A stretch of 64,000 nucleotides of DNA from Gammaproteobacteria bacterium. Its GTDB lineage: Bacteria > Pseudomonadota > Gammaproteobacteria > Burkholderiales > Sulfuricellaceae. Both the position numbers and the translations under genes were made by a program. Numbering within the stretch: position 1 is the stretch's first letter; the number at the start of each line of letters is the position of its first letter. Below are positions 39,151 through 46,404 of this stretch, piece by piece. Under the pieces are notes generated by a model that was not told the DNA's origin, did no database searches, and saw only the letters and a program-made list of their open reading frames with translations. The stretch is taken from positions 1 through 64,000 of the forward strand of contig JAHJJI010000142.1 in assembly GCA_018823025.1 (NCBI GenBank), in the 5' to 3' direction.

Positions 39151-40512
39151 TTACTCACTGAGATCACTAGCCGTCTGTAGTGCCAGTACGGCGGATGGGA
39201 GTACACGATTGAGCCAAAAATCCGCGTCGAGTTTTCGATTACCGGAAAGCGAGGTATCGAAGAGGAACGATTGAATGGAGTCACGGAGGCACGCCTTCGC
39301 AATAATAGCCTGCTCATGAATAAGGGGAGCATCTTTAGATTGAAGATTTAGCCCGCCATGAACAACCCTATTTCGTACCTTTTGTATGTCACGAATCCTT
39401 TCAAAACGAACGCGGCGAACTTCCGTGGTACCGAGAAACGCATAGTTCAAGGCAACTCGGAAGGAGAGTTCGGATGAGTCGTTTGGATTGAGCAGTGCCT
39501 CAAGTCCAATAACTGCGTCGAGCAGAGCATCAACGGGTGACATGCGATGTTCGGCGTCCATTAGTCGAACACAGGCAATTCGAACTTCATCGCGTTGGTT
39601 TGCGGTCAAGCGAGAATGCACTTCGAAAAGCCTCGGAATATCCTCGCTTGTCAGGTTCATAGATGCGAACGGATGCCTAACTAGAGGGGCCATGCTATGC
39701 CCACCAAGCCCTGGTAGGACGAGTGGTCCGATGTCAAAAAAGCTGGCTATCACACCGACGCGGCCTTCCTTTAGTACGTGAAGCGCTGATAGAAGCGTGC
39801 CGAGCTGTTCCTGATTCCGCTGCTGCAAATCCGACTGCGCAATTGGCTCCGAATAGTCGGGCGTCAGTCGGAAAAGGACGTCCTCCTCGATAAATGCGGC
39901 GGTTGAAACTGAACGGGAAATAATGTCATGCCGGTCTCCAGACGTGACATCATGGCTACCTAAATCTGAGATTTCTTCATCGGACAGTTTCCGAACTGAA
40001 AATCGATCGGTGAGTTCTATCCATTCGACACCCTCCGGTAATGTCAGTCCACTGAGTGGGGTACGCACCTGCTGCTTCACTCGACGTGAGATGAGGACGG
40101 CATGTAGATCGTCGAGGACTTTTCCGATGGCATCGTTCATCGGGACACCGGTCGCCAGGTGCCGTTCCGCCTCCTTGCACCAACAAGTTGCGAGACTCGT
40201 TACGTCCTGAATCTTTTGGCTCCGTCCAGGGACTGAAACGTAACCAAGAAGCTCAGGTTGGCTTTCCATTACTTCAACTTGGAAATCCTTTAGAGAGGCA
40301 AGCTCTTCTACCCTGCGTTGAAATGCGATCCATGTGTGAATGCCGCGATAAGGCTCGATATTTATTGAGAAAGAACCACCACCCTGCGGACGCACAACGC
40401 GCTTCCAATCAGCGGGTTGCTCGGCAATCCACAATGGGAAAAGTTCGTGGAGTAAGCACGTCGCACTTGTCCTTACTCCTTCGAGTAGCCCGACTTTCTC
40501 TGGTTCGCTCAA
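39151..40512 (-). CDS. Cassette protein with Apea-like HEPN domain
   Basis: 453 residues, start TTG 40512 with GGAG upstream. The N-terminal 250 residues are not recognised. The C-terminal part (about 310-430) is helical: DALLDAVIGLEALL, ELSFRVALNYAFLG, then RNRVVHGG, giving the HEPN signature RNxxxH at R380, N381 and H385. HEPN domains of this Apea-like type are seen in RNases and defence proteins. The gene ends 15 bp before attC-like site 2 and begins 22 bp after site 3. Confidence 0.78.
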   Translation of the reverse strand: MSEPEKVGLLEGVRTSATCLLHELFPLWIAEQPADWKRVVRPQGGGSFSINIEPYRGIHTWIAFQRRVEELASLKDFQVEVMESQPELLGYVSVPGRSQKIQDVTSLATCWCKEAERHLATGVPMNDAIGKVLDDLHAVLISRRVKQQVRTPLSGLTLPEGVEWIELTDRFSVRKLSDEEISDLGSHDVTSGDRHDIISRSVSTAAFIEEDVLFRLTPDYSEPIAQSDLQQRNQEQLGTLLSALHVLKEGRVGVIASFFDIGPLVLPGLGGHSMAPLVRHPFASMNLTSEDIPRLFEVHSRLTANQRDEVRIACVRLMDAEHRMSPVDALLDAVIGLEALLNPNDSSELSFRVALNYAFLGTTEVRRVRFERIRDIQKVRNRVVHGGLNLQSKDAPLIHEQAIIAKACLRDSIQSFLFDTSLSGNRKLDADFWLNRVLPSAVLALQTASDLSE

Positions 40513-40534
40513 TATGGTCTCCGCAATAGTCGAG

Positions 40535-40590
40535 CGCTAACGTCGGAGATGACCGCCGATAGGAGGTCCGTGTCGATCGACCTGTTAGAC
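40535..40590 (-). other. attC-like integron recombination site 3
   Basis: 56 bp with a perfect GTCTAAC core (RYYYAAC) at one end (40584-40590) and CGTTAGCG at the other. Arms GTCGATCGACACGGACC and GGTCATCTCCGAC are imperfectly complementary. Short for an attC, but the core is good. Confidence 0.6.
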
Positions 40591-40597
40591 CTCTGGC

Positions 40598-41275
40598 TCA
40601 CAGAAAGTGCTCGATGAGTTCCCGTGTGCCCGAAATCAAGTCTCCAGCATCGCGGATGTCGAACTTGTCCCATTCTGCGTGAAGCGCTGGGTTTCTAACT
40701 CCGGCGTACGCCTTCACACGTTTTGCCTTCACGGGGGTGAACACCCCCGCCTTGACCAGTGCGTCAACCAACGGCTCCAGCGTGAGGCCGCTGCCGCTTA
40801 CATTGTTCTTCGTGGCGATACGCTTAATCGTATCCTCAAGGACGATGGCTGCGAGGACTCCGGCCTCGCGAGCCTTGTTCGCGCGATGGAACGCCTCCGC
40901 ATGATCCAGGAAGTCGTCGAATGCGGTTGCCATAACTACGTCTTCCAGTCGGCGCAGTAGGCCGTGTTCCGCCTCGTCTTTCAGGGAGGCAAGTACGCCG
41001 TGCATCTTTTGTACAAGCGGCCATGGAGCCCCGCCAGCCAGCTCCTTGCTCGTCGTGATTCGCGTCAGTTCGTCGCGGAAGTAGCTACCCTGAGCGGTCG
41101 TCAGCAAAATCAGGTTCGCACAGGAAGTCATCCAAGCCTGGACGTCTGGGATTAAATCTGCATCGACCCAATGTTCAGGGCCGTATTCCCCCTGGTGTCT
41201 GCGCCGGGACATAAGCACGCCACCGCGCTGAAGCAAGGCTTCGATTCGCTTTAAGAGGTCTGGCGTAAGAGACAC
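40598..41275 (-). CDS. Cassette protein with HEPN-like RNxxxH motif
   Basis: 225 residues, start GTG 41275 with AGGAG 7 bp upstream. A mainly helical protein. The second half reads AIVLEDTIKRIA, LEPLVDALVKAGV, then VRNPALHAEWDK, a canonical RNxxxH (R194, N195, H199) of the HEPN/DUF4145 kind. It could be an RNase-type effector or a helix-bundle binding protein. It begins 17 bp after an integron core site. Confidence 0.75.
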   Translation of the reverse strand: MSLTPDLLKRIEALLQRGGVLMSRRRHQGEYGPEHWVDADLIPDVQAWMTSCANLILLTTAQGSYFRDELTRITTSKELAGGAPWPLVQKMHGVLASLKDEAEHGLLRRLEDVVMATAFDDFLDHAEAFHRANKAREAGVLAAIVLEDTIKRIATKNNVSGSGLTLEPLVDALVKAGVFTPVKAKRVKAYAGVRNPALHAEWDKFDIRDAGDLISGTRELIEHFL

Positions 41276-41291
41276 GAGGTTGCTCCTGAGG

Positions 41292-41298
41292 TCTAACG
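41292..41298 (-). other. Lone integron core site (attI-like or truncated attC)
   Basis: GTTAGAC on the minus strand fits GTTRRRY exactly and equals the core of site 3. No inverted arms surround it, which fits an attI site or the edge of a lost cassette. Confidence 0.5.
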
Positions 41299-41302
41299 GT
41301 TA

Positions 41303-41308
41303 TTATAC
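41303..41308 (-). promoter_or_regulatory. Possible -10 element before the cassette array
   Basis: A perfect TATAAT on the minus strand, 28 bp before the first cassette gene. At 17-bp spacing the -35 region reads AACAAT, a poor match. Confidence 0.35.
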
Positions 41309-41570
41309 GGACCCACCGGTCAGTATTGTTGTTAATAATAAGGCGTGCTGTTTTATGATAAGTTGTTGATTCATAGCAACCAGATAAATTTCCCTGTTCG
41401 CATATGATGTAATAATACGGCAAATCAATGAGGCTCGTGTGCAATGCATTTGCCTATTGGATTGTGTGGCCGTTGTTGAGTGCTTAGCCGACTATGGACA
41501 GGTAGGCGCTGACAGTCCATTTTGGGTCGAAAGTGTGAGTTCGTCATTCTATGCTGCGTCCAATGGTGTA
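41309..41570. other. Intergenic right of the cassette array, no gene seen
   Basis: About 260 bp, AT-rich near the array. No integrase can be read on either strand. Confidence 0.45.
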
Positions 41571-41600
41571 AGGTAACCGGGGCCGAAGCCCCGGTTACCT
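41571..41600 (-). terminator. Strong hairpin terminator-like element
   Basis: A perfect 13-bp stem AGGTAACCGGGGC / GCCCCGGTTACCT; on the minus strand the loop is TTCG. It lies 4 bp after the stop of the small minus-strand gene. The T run is weak, so efficiency is uncertain. Confidence 0.65.
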
Positions 41601-41604
41601 TTAC

Positions 41605-41751
41605 TTAACCTTGCGGTTTTTTGGGTGACGGAATCTTCACACGCTCTTTCTCGGTCTCCCTCGGGTGGGCGCGAGCAAATTTCTCGTCCACGATTCGACC
41701 GGATACAGAGCTGCGGAAGATAGTTCTCGTTTGGCTGGTAGTTTTAGCCAT
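41605..41751 (-). CDS. 48-residue protein with SGRIV motif
   Basis: MAKTTSQTRTIFRSSVSGRI then DEKFARAHPRETEKERV. The pattern RSSVSGR(I/F)V..xxARxxPxxTxxE recurs in small phage and chromosomal proteins of unknown function. ATG 41751 has AGGAGA upstream. It is followed by a hairpin terminator. Confidence 0.7.
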   Translation of the reverse strand: MAKTTSQTRTIFRSSVSGRIVDEKFARAHPRETEKERVKIPSPKKPQG

Positions 41752-42055
41752 GGGAAATCTCCTTTGCATCAGGTTGCAGAGGAGGGCAAACACAATCTTG
41801 GCTGTCCCACATATTGCGCCCACAAAAAATGCGGGTTACTATCGGGTTTCTGTCAGTTCCAAGTAATATTTGTTTTACCGCTCTGGGCAGATCATCTGTT
41901 CAGAGCGCCTCATCCGCGCAGCATTTCTACCACATATAGTGGTTTTTAAAATGCGACACCACTAATTCTAGTGCTTTGTTTCGTTATACGCAACAACTTG
42001 TCAAGTAAATCCATTTTATTGGCACATAATTATTATTCATAGGTGCTCGACAAGC
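41752..42055. other. Intergenic at the left edge of the prophage, nothing recognised
   Basis: AT-rich, about 300 bp. The left phage boundary should be near here, but no direct repeat or attachment site can be defined because the right end is outside the window. Confidence 0.4.
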
Positions 42056-42066
42056 GCCATTTCCTT

Positions 42067-42081
42067 CCCCTGTTTATGTCT
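42067..42081 (+). promoter_or_regulatory. Phage motif copy 1 (CCCCTGTTTATGTCT)
   Basis: First of three identical 15-mers, 26 bp before the small terminase gene. Similarity with copy 2 extends 11 bp further upstream (GCCATTTCC). Confidence 0.6.
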
Positions 42082-42107
42082 AGCTATGTTCGCGCAAACT
42101 GCGCAGC

Positions 42108-43052
42108 ATGGCCAAAGATCGTTCTGATCCGCTTTCTCGTGTCACTTTCCGTTGCAAGGTTTGCCAGTGTAATTTCGAGGCGGAACCTGAGCGGGTAGAG
42201 GCTTGTCCGGAGCTGGAGCATCATCCGTTTGCTTATTTCGGGCGCTGTCCGCATTGCGGGGCGGAGGCGGAGACGGCGCATTGGTATCTGAATCTGATCA
42301 AGGGTTGGTCGAAAGCGACGGGGCCGACTACGCCGGAGGGGGTGGCGGCGACTTCGGCTAACCTGGTGGGGCATCCGACGCCGGAAGAATCCAAACGCAC
42401 TCGATTCAATGCGATGAAGCACGGGCTTTCTGCCCGGACTGCGACTTATTTTCCTTCCAAGCCTGACGGTTATGATTTCTGCAGGGGCTGCGACGTTGAC
42501 CGCGGTTATTGCGCGGAGCAGCCGGCATGCGTGAAGAAGACCGAGCTGTTCATGCTGCACCATGCGGCGTTCGATCAGCGCAATCCCAAGCACTTGATGG
42601 GCATTTATGCCGACCTGCAGGCGTCGATTTTTGCGGTGCTGCAGCAGATCCTGCAAACCATCGTGGCGGACGGGGTGAAGATCACGACGCCAGAGTGGTA
42701 CACGGACAAGGAAACCGGGAAGACTGTCATCGCCGAGTACAAGGATGAGCAGGGAAACCGGAGAATTCTGACGGAGATCAATGCTCATCCGCTGTTCAAG
42801 CCGCTGGGTGATCTGCTGTCCAAGACCGGCCTGACTCTTTCCGATATGGGCATGACGACCAAGGTGATCGAGGCGGAATCGGAGGAGATGGGGCAGCTGA
42901 GTGCGGCCCGGGCGGACAAGGATAGTTTGCTGGATTTTGGTCGCCGGCAGACCGAGGCGCTGGAGAAGCTGCACGGGGTAATCGAGCGGGCGCGGCTGGA
43001 GAAGGGGCGCGATGCGGTTTTAATCGAGTACCAGGAGAACAACGGTGGCTGA
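42108..43052 (+). CDS. Phage terminase small subunit-like protein
   Basis: 314 residues with an N-terminal zinc ribbon (RCKVCQC ... GRCPHCGAE) and further Cys pairs (FCRGCDVDRGYC), then a helical C-terminal half with coiled-coil character. Position directly before the large terminase with an 8-bp overlap supports a DNA-recognition role in packaging. I do not recognise the exact family. The start lacks a strong ribosome-binding site. Confidence 0.65.
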   Translation: MAKDRSDPLSRVTFRCKVCQCNFEAEPERVEACPELEHHPFAYFGRCPHCGAEAETAHWYLNLIKGWSKATGPTTPEGVAATSANLVGHPTPEESKRTRFNAMKHGLSARTATYFPSKPDGYDFCRGCDVDRGYCAEQPACVKKTELFMLHHAAFDQRNPKHLMGIYADLQASIFAVLQQILQTIVADGVKITTPEWYTDKETGKTVIAEYKDEQGNRRILTEINAHPLFKPLGDLLSKTGLTLSDMGMTTKVIEAESEEMGQLSAARADKDSLLDFGRRQTEALEKLHGVIERARLEKGRDAVLIEYQENNGG

Positions 43053-44670
43053 GCGGGTTTCGGCTGCCGACCGGCTGCGCCTCACCAACCGGGCGGAGGT
43101 GGAGATCAAGCGCTACGCACAGCCGGATCCGGAAACCGGCGTCCGCCAGCATTCCTTGTGGCACAAGCACGTTCACAACGCCAACCTCGACCCGATGCAG
43201 GTTTTGCGCATGATCGAGATGGACCAGTACCCTAACACGATCGATATTTCCTGCCGGCGCACGCGCAAGACTTCCACCAAGGAGCTGTACAACCTGGAGC
43301 GCCTGTCCGTCAACCCAGGGCTTGAGCTGGGCATCGTGGCGCCACGTCAGCAGCAGAGCACGAACAATCTGAATTACATGCTGGAGGCGATCGCGCGTTC
43401 GCCGATGCTGCAGGCGTATATCGCTTATGCGCGTGGTCGACCGCGGCTGGCTGATACCGGATTCCAGTTCACCAACGGTTCCAAGGCTTCGGCCTACGGG
43501 ATCATGGGGCAGATCGATGGCGATTCGCTGGCGATCGCTTCCCTGGAAGAAGTGGACGACATGCCTGCCGACCGGCTGCTGTCGCGTTTTTTGCCGATGC
43601 TGGGCGCTTCCGAGCGGCTGGGTATGGAGGTGAAGATCGAGCCGGAAATCCGCATTTCAGGGGTTTACAAGGGCGCGGACGTGTTGCAGAACCTGATCGA
43701 CTCCGGGCAATACCGTGTGCTGCCGACGGTGGATGTGTATCTGGGGCAGGAGCTGGGCATCATCAACGCGGACTGGGTGGCCAACATGCGTGCCCAGCAG
43801 ACCGAGGGGGAGTGGATCCGGCAGTTTCTGTGCCTGAATGTGGCATCTCAGAACTGGATCTGGGAAAAGCATATCAAGCGCGCCCGGGCGGTAGGGCTGG
43901 CGGCCGGGCTGGAGATCGCCGGGCCGCTGCCGGGTCGGCGATACAAGCGGCGCGGGCTGATTTCGTTCGGTTACGACCATCTTGGCCACGGCGAAAGCCT
44001 GGTCGCCTCCAAGTCGGGACTGGTGGTGTCGGAGCTGGTGGGGAATTTTGTCACTTTTCCATTCGTGCGCACATGGCCGGCTGGTACCGACGAGAAAATC
44101 ATTGAGCGCGAACTACTGGTGCTGTGGGAATACTTCCGGCCTGACTACGCCATGGGCGACGCTTACGGCATCGGCCTGCTGACTTCGGTGAACGACGCGC
44201 TGTTTCGCTTGGGGCTGACGGATATCGACCGGATGAGCATCGGCGACGGGCAGAGCACGCAGACCACCTGGGGATCGTGGCCGTTCGCGCCGATCCGCTT
44301 CTCGGGCATGACCAAACATGCCATGGCGTCGGTGCTGCGCAGCGCGTTTCACAACGGGCGGGCTGCGGTGCCGTATTTCGACGACGACAGCGCCCTCTCC
44401 CCCGACCCCTCTCCCGCAAGCGGGCGAGGGGAGATTGATCAGGATTTTCTGACCTTTACGCGGCAGCTGGCCAACATCAAGGAAGAAAAAACCAAGGCGG
44501 ATTATTCCTCCTTCAAGATGGCTGACCCGAAGATCGGCGACGACTTGTTCGACGCGGCGTGCGCGGCGGTGTGGGCGCTGGAAACGCGCGGGGCGGACGA
44601 TGTGGCGACGGTGATCGGGCAGCGCACGCAGTCGCGGGATCAGTTGCTGGGCATGAAGGTGGCGGCGTGA
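43045..44670 (+). CDS. Phage terminase large subunit
   Basis: 541 residues, start GTG 43045 with AGGAG. The ATPase part has an unusual Walker A (SCRRTRKTST, residues 69-78) and a Walker B-like stretch ending LAIASLEEVDDM with the catalytic Glu. The nuclease part has Asp-bearing segments FGYDHLGHGES and DYAMGDAYGIG. An in-frame copy of a palindromic repeat inserts SPDPSPASGRGEID at about residues 451-464. The enzyme would package phage DNA into proheads. Confidence 0.82.
   Translation: MAERVSAADRLRLTNRAEVEIKRYAQPDPETGVRQHSLWHKHVHNANLDPMQVLRMIEMDQYPNTIDISCRRTRKTSTKELYNLERLSVNPGLELGIVAPRQQQSTNNLNYMLEAIARSPMLQAYIAYARGRPRLADTGFQFTNGSKASAYGIMGQIDGDSLAIASLEEVDDMPADRLLSRFLPMLGASERLGMEVKIEPEIRISGVYKGADVLQNLIDSGQYRVLPTVDVYLGQELGIINADWVANMRAQQTEGEWIRQFLCLNVASQNWIWEKHIKRARAVGLAAGLEIAGPLPGRRYKRRGLISFGYDHLGHGESLVASKSGLVVSELVGNFVTFPFVRTWPAGTDEKIIERELLVLWEYFRPDYAMGDAYGIGLLTSVNDALFRLGLTDIDRMSIGDGQSTQTTWGSWPFAPIRFSGMTKHAMASVLRSAFHNGRAAVPYFDDDSALSPDPSPASGRGEIDQDFLTFTRQLANIKEEKTKADYSSFKMADPKIGDDLFDAACAAVWALETRGADDVATVIGQRTQSRDQLLGMKVAA
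44392..44432. repeat. Palindromic repeat, family C, inside terminase gene
   Basis: CTCTCCC...CTCTCCCGCAAGCGGGCGAGGGGAG. The arms CCCGC / GCGGG pair around AA. In frame with the terminase, adding about 14 residues. Confidence 0.8.
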
Positions 44671-44682
44671 ACGGCTTGAAGC

Positions 44683-44718
44683 AAATCCCCCCTAGCCCCC
44701 CTTTTGCAAAGGGGGGGA
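44683..44718. repeat. Palindromic repeat, family A, copy 1
   Basis: AAATCCCCCCTAGCCCCCCTTTTGCAAAGGGGGGG. Arms CCCCCCTTTTGC / GCAAAGGGGGG. The G run stands 2 bp before the GTG start of the next gene and can act as its ribosome-binding site. Confidence 0.85.
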
Positions 44719-44719
44719 T

Positions 44720-44998
44720 GTGATAGGGAACGAATACGCGCGGGCAACGGGGAAAGAAACCCATCCCCACCCTAGCACTCCCCTTGAAGGGGAGGGGATT
44801 GATGGTGGCGGGCGAGGGGAGGAAAAAAGGCGTCCGCGCGAGTTGAGCGAGGACGAGAAGTTAAAGGTGGCGTGCACCGCGCAGCGCGTGGAGCTGCACA
44901 TGCCGGAAGTGGTGCCGCTGGTCAAGGAACTGCACGCGCTGGGAATGATAGACGGCTGGCGCAATGTGAAAAATTTCAGGTTTAAGGAGGGGTCATGA
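44720..44998 (+). CDS. Small phage protein with embedded repeat
   Basis: 92 residues from GTG 44720. Residues 13-33 (ETHPHPSTPLEGEGIDGGGR) are encoded by a palindromic repeat; the likely original protein is the C-terminal half (RELSEDEKLKVACTAQRV... to NFRFKEGS). It overlaps the portal gene by 4 bp. Function unknown. Confidence 0.65.
   Translation: MIGNEYARATGKETHPHPSTPLEGEGIDGGGRGEEKRRPRELSEDEKLKVACTAQRVELHMPEVVPLVKELHALGMIDGWRNVKNFRFKEGS
44759..44820. repeat. Palindromic repeat, family B, copy 1
   Basis: CCCATCCCCACCCTAGCACTCCCCTTGAAGGGGAGGGG with a G-rich tail. Arms TCCCCTT / AAGGGGA. In frame within the small gene. Confidence 0.8.
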
Positions 44999-46368
44999 GC
45001 CTTTTGGAACGTACTTTCAAAGCCACCGGGCGGGTAGACACCACGCTGCTTTCCAAGGCGCGACTGCCGAACGAGCCGGTTTCGCGAAGCTCCGAGATAG
45101 GTCGACGGCCAACGCCGGAAGATCAGCTCAAGTATCTGTACCGGTTGATGTGGGTGGATCCGGATCTGCGCCAGGCGATTCTGGATGTGCGCGAGATGGA
45201 TCGGCTCGATGGTCGGGTCAAGCGCATTCATGCCCGGGTAGCGCGCGACGTGATCAAGGGCGGGCTGATCATGCAGCAGGCCAAGGAAAACGAGAAGCTG
45301 GCGACCTTATGGGACGAATTCCAGCGGCGCCTGCAGTTGAACCGGGTGGAGAAACTGAAATCCGACGCCAAGGGGCTGGTGATGGAAGGAAATTTACCCA
45401 TGCAGTGGGTGCTCGATGGCGACTACAACGTGGTGGCCGGGGTGCGCATGCCATCCGAAACCATCCTGCCCAACGTGAGCGAGGCCGGGCAGTTCAAGGA
45501 TGTGGCCAAGGCCTATATCCAGTTCGACATCATGACCGGCAGCGAGCAGGCCAGCTTCCCGCTGTGGCAGCTGCTGTTTGCGCGCTTCGACCCGGACAAC
45601 TTCGACGACATGGGCAGCCTGGGACGGCCGTTCCTGGACGCGACCCGAACTACCTGGCGCAAGCTGATCATGACCGAGGAGGATCTGGTGATCCGGCGCC
45701 GGATGCGTGCACCGCTGCGCATGGCGCATTTCCTGAAAGGGGCGAGCCCGACCGAGCTGCAAACCTACAAGGACGAAGTTACCGCCAACCAGGGCGAGAT
45801 CACCACCGATTATTTCTCCAATAAGGAAGGATCGGTCACGGCGGTGCAGGGCGATACCAATCTGGACCATACCAAGGACATCGTGCATCTGCTGGATACC
45901 TTCTTCGCCGGTTCGCCGCTGCCCAAGGGAATGATGGGCTACACCGACGGCATGGCGCGCGACATCCTGGAGGATCTGAAGCGCGACTATTACGACGAGG
46001 TGGATGTGCTCCAGGACACCCTGTCATTTGTTTACGACCAGGGATTCCGGCTGCACCTGCTGCTGAAGGGGATCAATCCGGACGACGAGGATTTCAGGAT
46101 CACGTTTGCCGAGCGTCGCACCGAAACGCCAAGCCAGACGGCGGATCGCGGATTGAAGCTCCAGGCATTGGGAATTCCTCAAGGAATGGTGTGGGAAGAA
46201 CTCGGGTTCGATCCGTCCTATGTGCGGAAGCGCAAAGACTGGGAGGCGAAGAACTATGACCCTTACCCTGAGCCGGACAAGATCAATGCACCTGGTGCTC
46301 CGAAAGTCAGCGTTACACCTGGCAACGGGCGCAAGGGGGATTCGGCGACGAGCATCAGCAATGGCTGA
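44995..46368 (+). CDS. Phage portal protein
   Basis: 457 residues in the position and size of a portal between terminase and MuF. Internal features: QLKYLYRLMWVDPDLRQAIL, a long helical region with RVKRIHARVARDVIKGG, SPLPKGMMGYTDGMARDILE and a Pro-rich C-terminus. It forms the dodecameric DNA channel at the head vertex. Start ATG 44995 has AAGGAGG upstream. Assignment rests on order and general character. Confidence 0.75.
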   Translation: MSLLERTFKATGRVDTTLLSKARLPNEPVSRSSEIGRRPTPEDQLKYLYRLMWVDPDLRQAILDVREMDRLDGRVKRIHARVARDVIKGGLIMQQAKENEKLATLWDEFQRRLQLNRVEKLKSDAKGLVMEGNLPMQWVLDGDYNVVAGVRMPSETILPNVSEAGQFKDVAKAYIQFDIMTGSEQASFPLWQLLFARFDPDNFDDMGSLGRPFLDATRTTWRKLIMTEEDLVIRRRMRAPLRMAHFLKGASPTELQTYKDEVTANQGEITTDYFSNKEGSVTAVQGDTNLDHTKDIVHLLDTFFAGSPLPKGMMGYTDGMARDILEDLKRDYYDEVDVLQDTLSFVYDQGFRLHLLLKGINPDDEDFRITFAERRTETPSQTADRGLKLQALGIPQGMVWEELGFDPSYVRKRKDWEAKNYDPYPEPDKINAPGAPKVSVTPGNGRKGDSATSISNG

Positions 46369-46401
46369 AATCCCCCCTAGCCCCCCTTTTTCAAAGGGGG
46401 G
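46368..46401. repeat. Palindromic repeat, family A, copy 2
   Basis: Begins at the portal stop codon and ends with GGGGGG 3 bp before the MuF start ATG at 46405, so it supplies both the intergenic sequence and the ribosome-binding site. Confidence 0.85.
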
Positions 46402-46404
46402 AAC

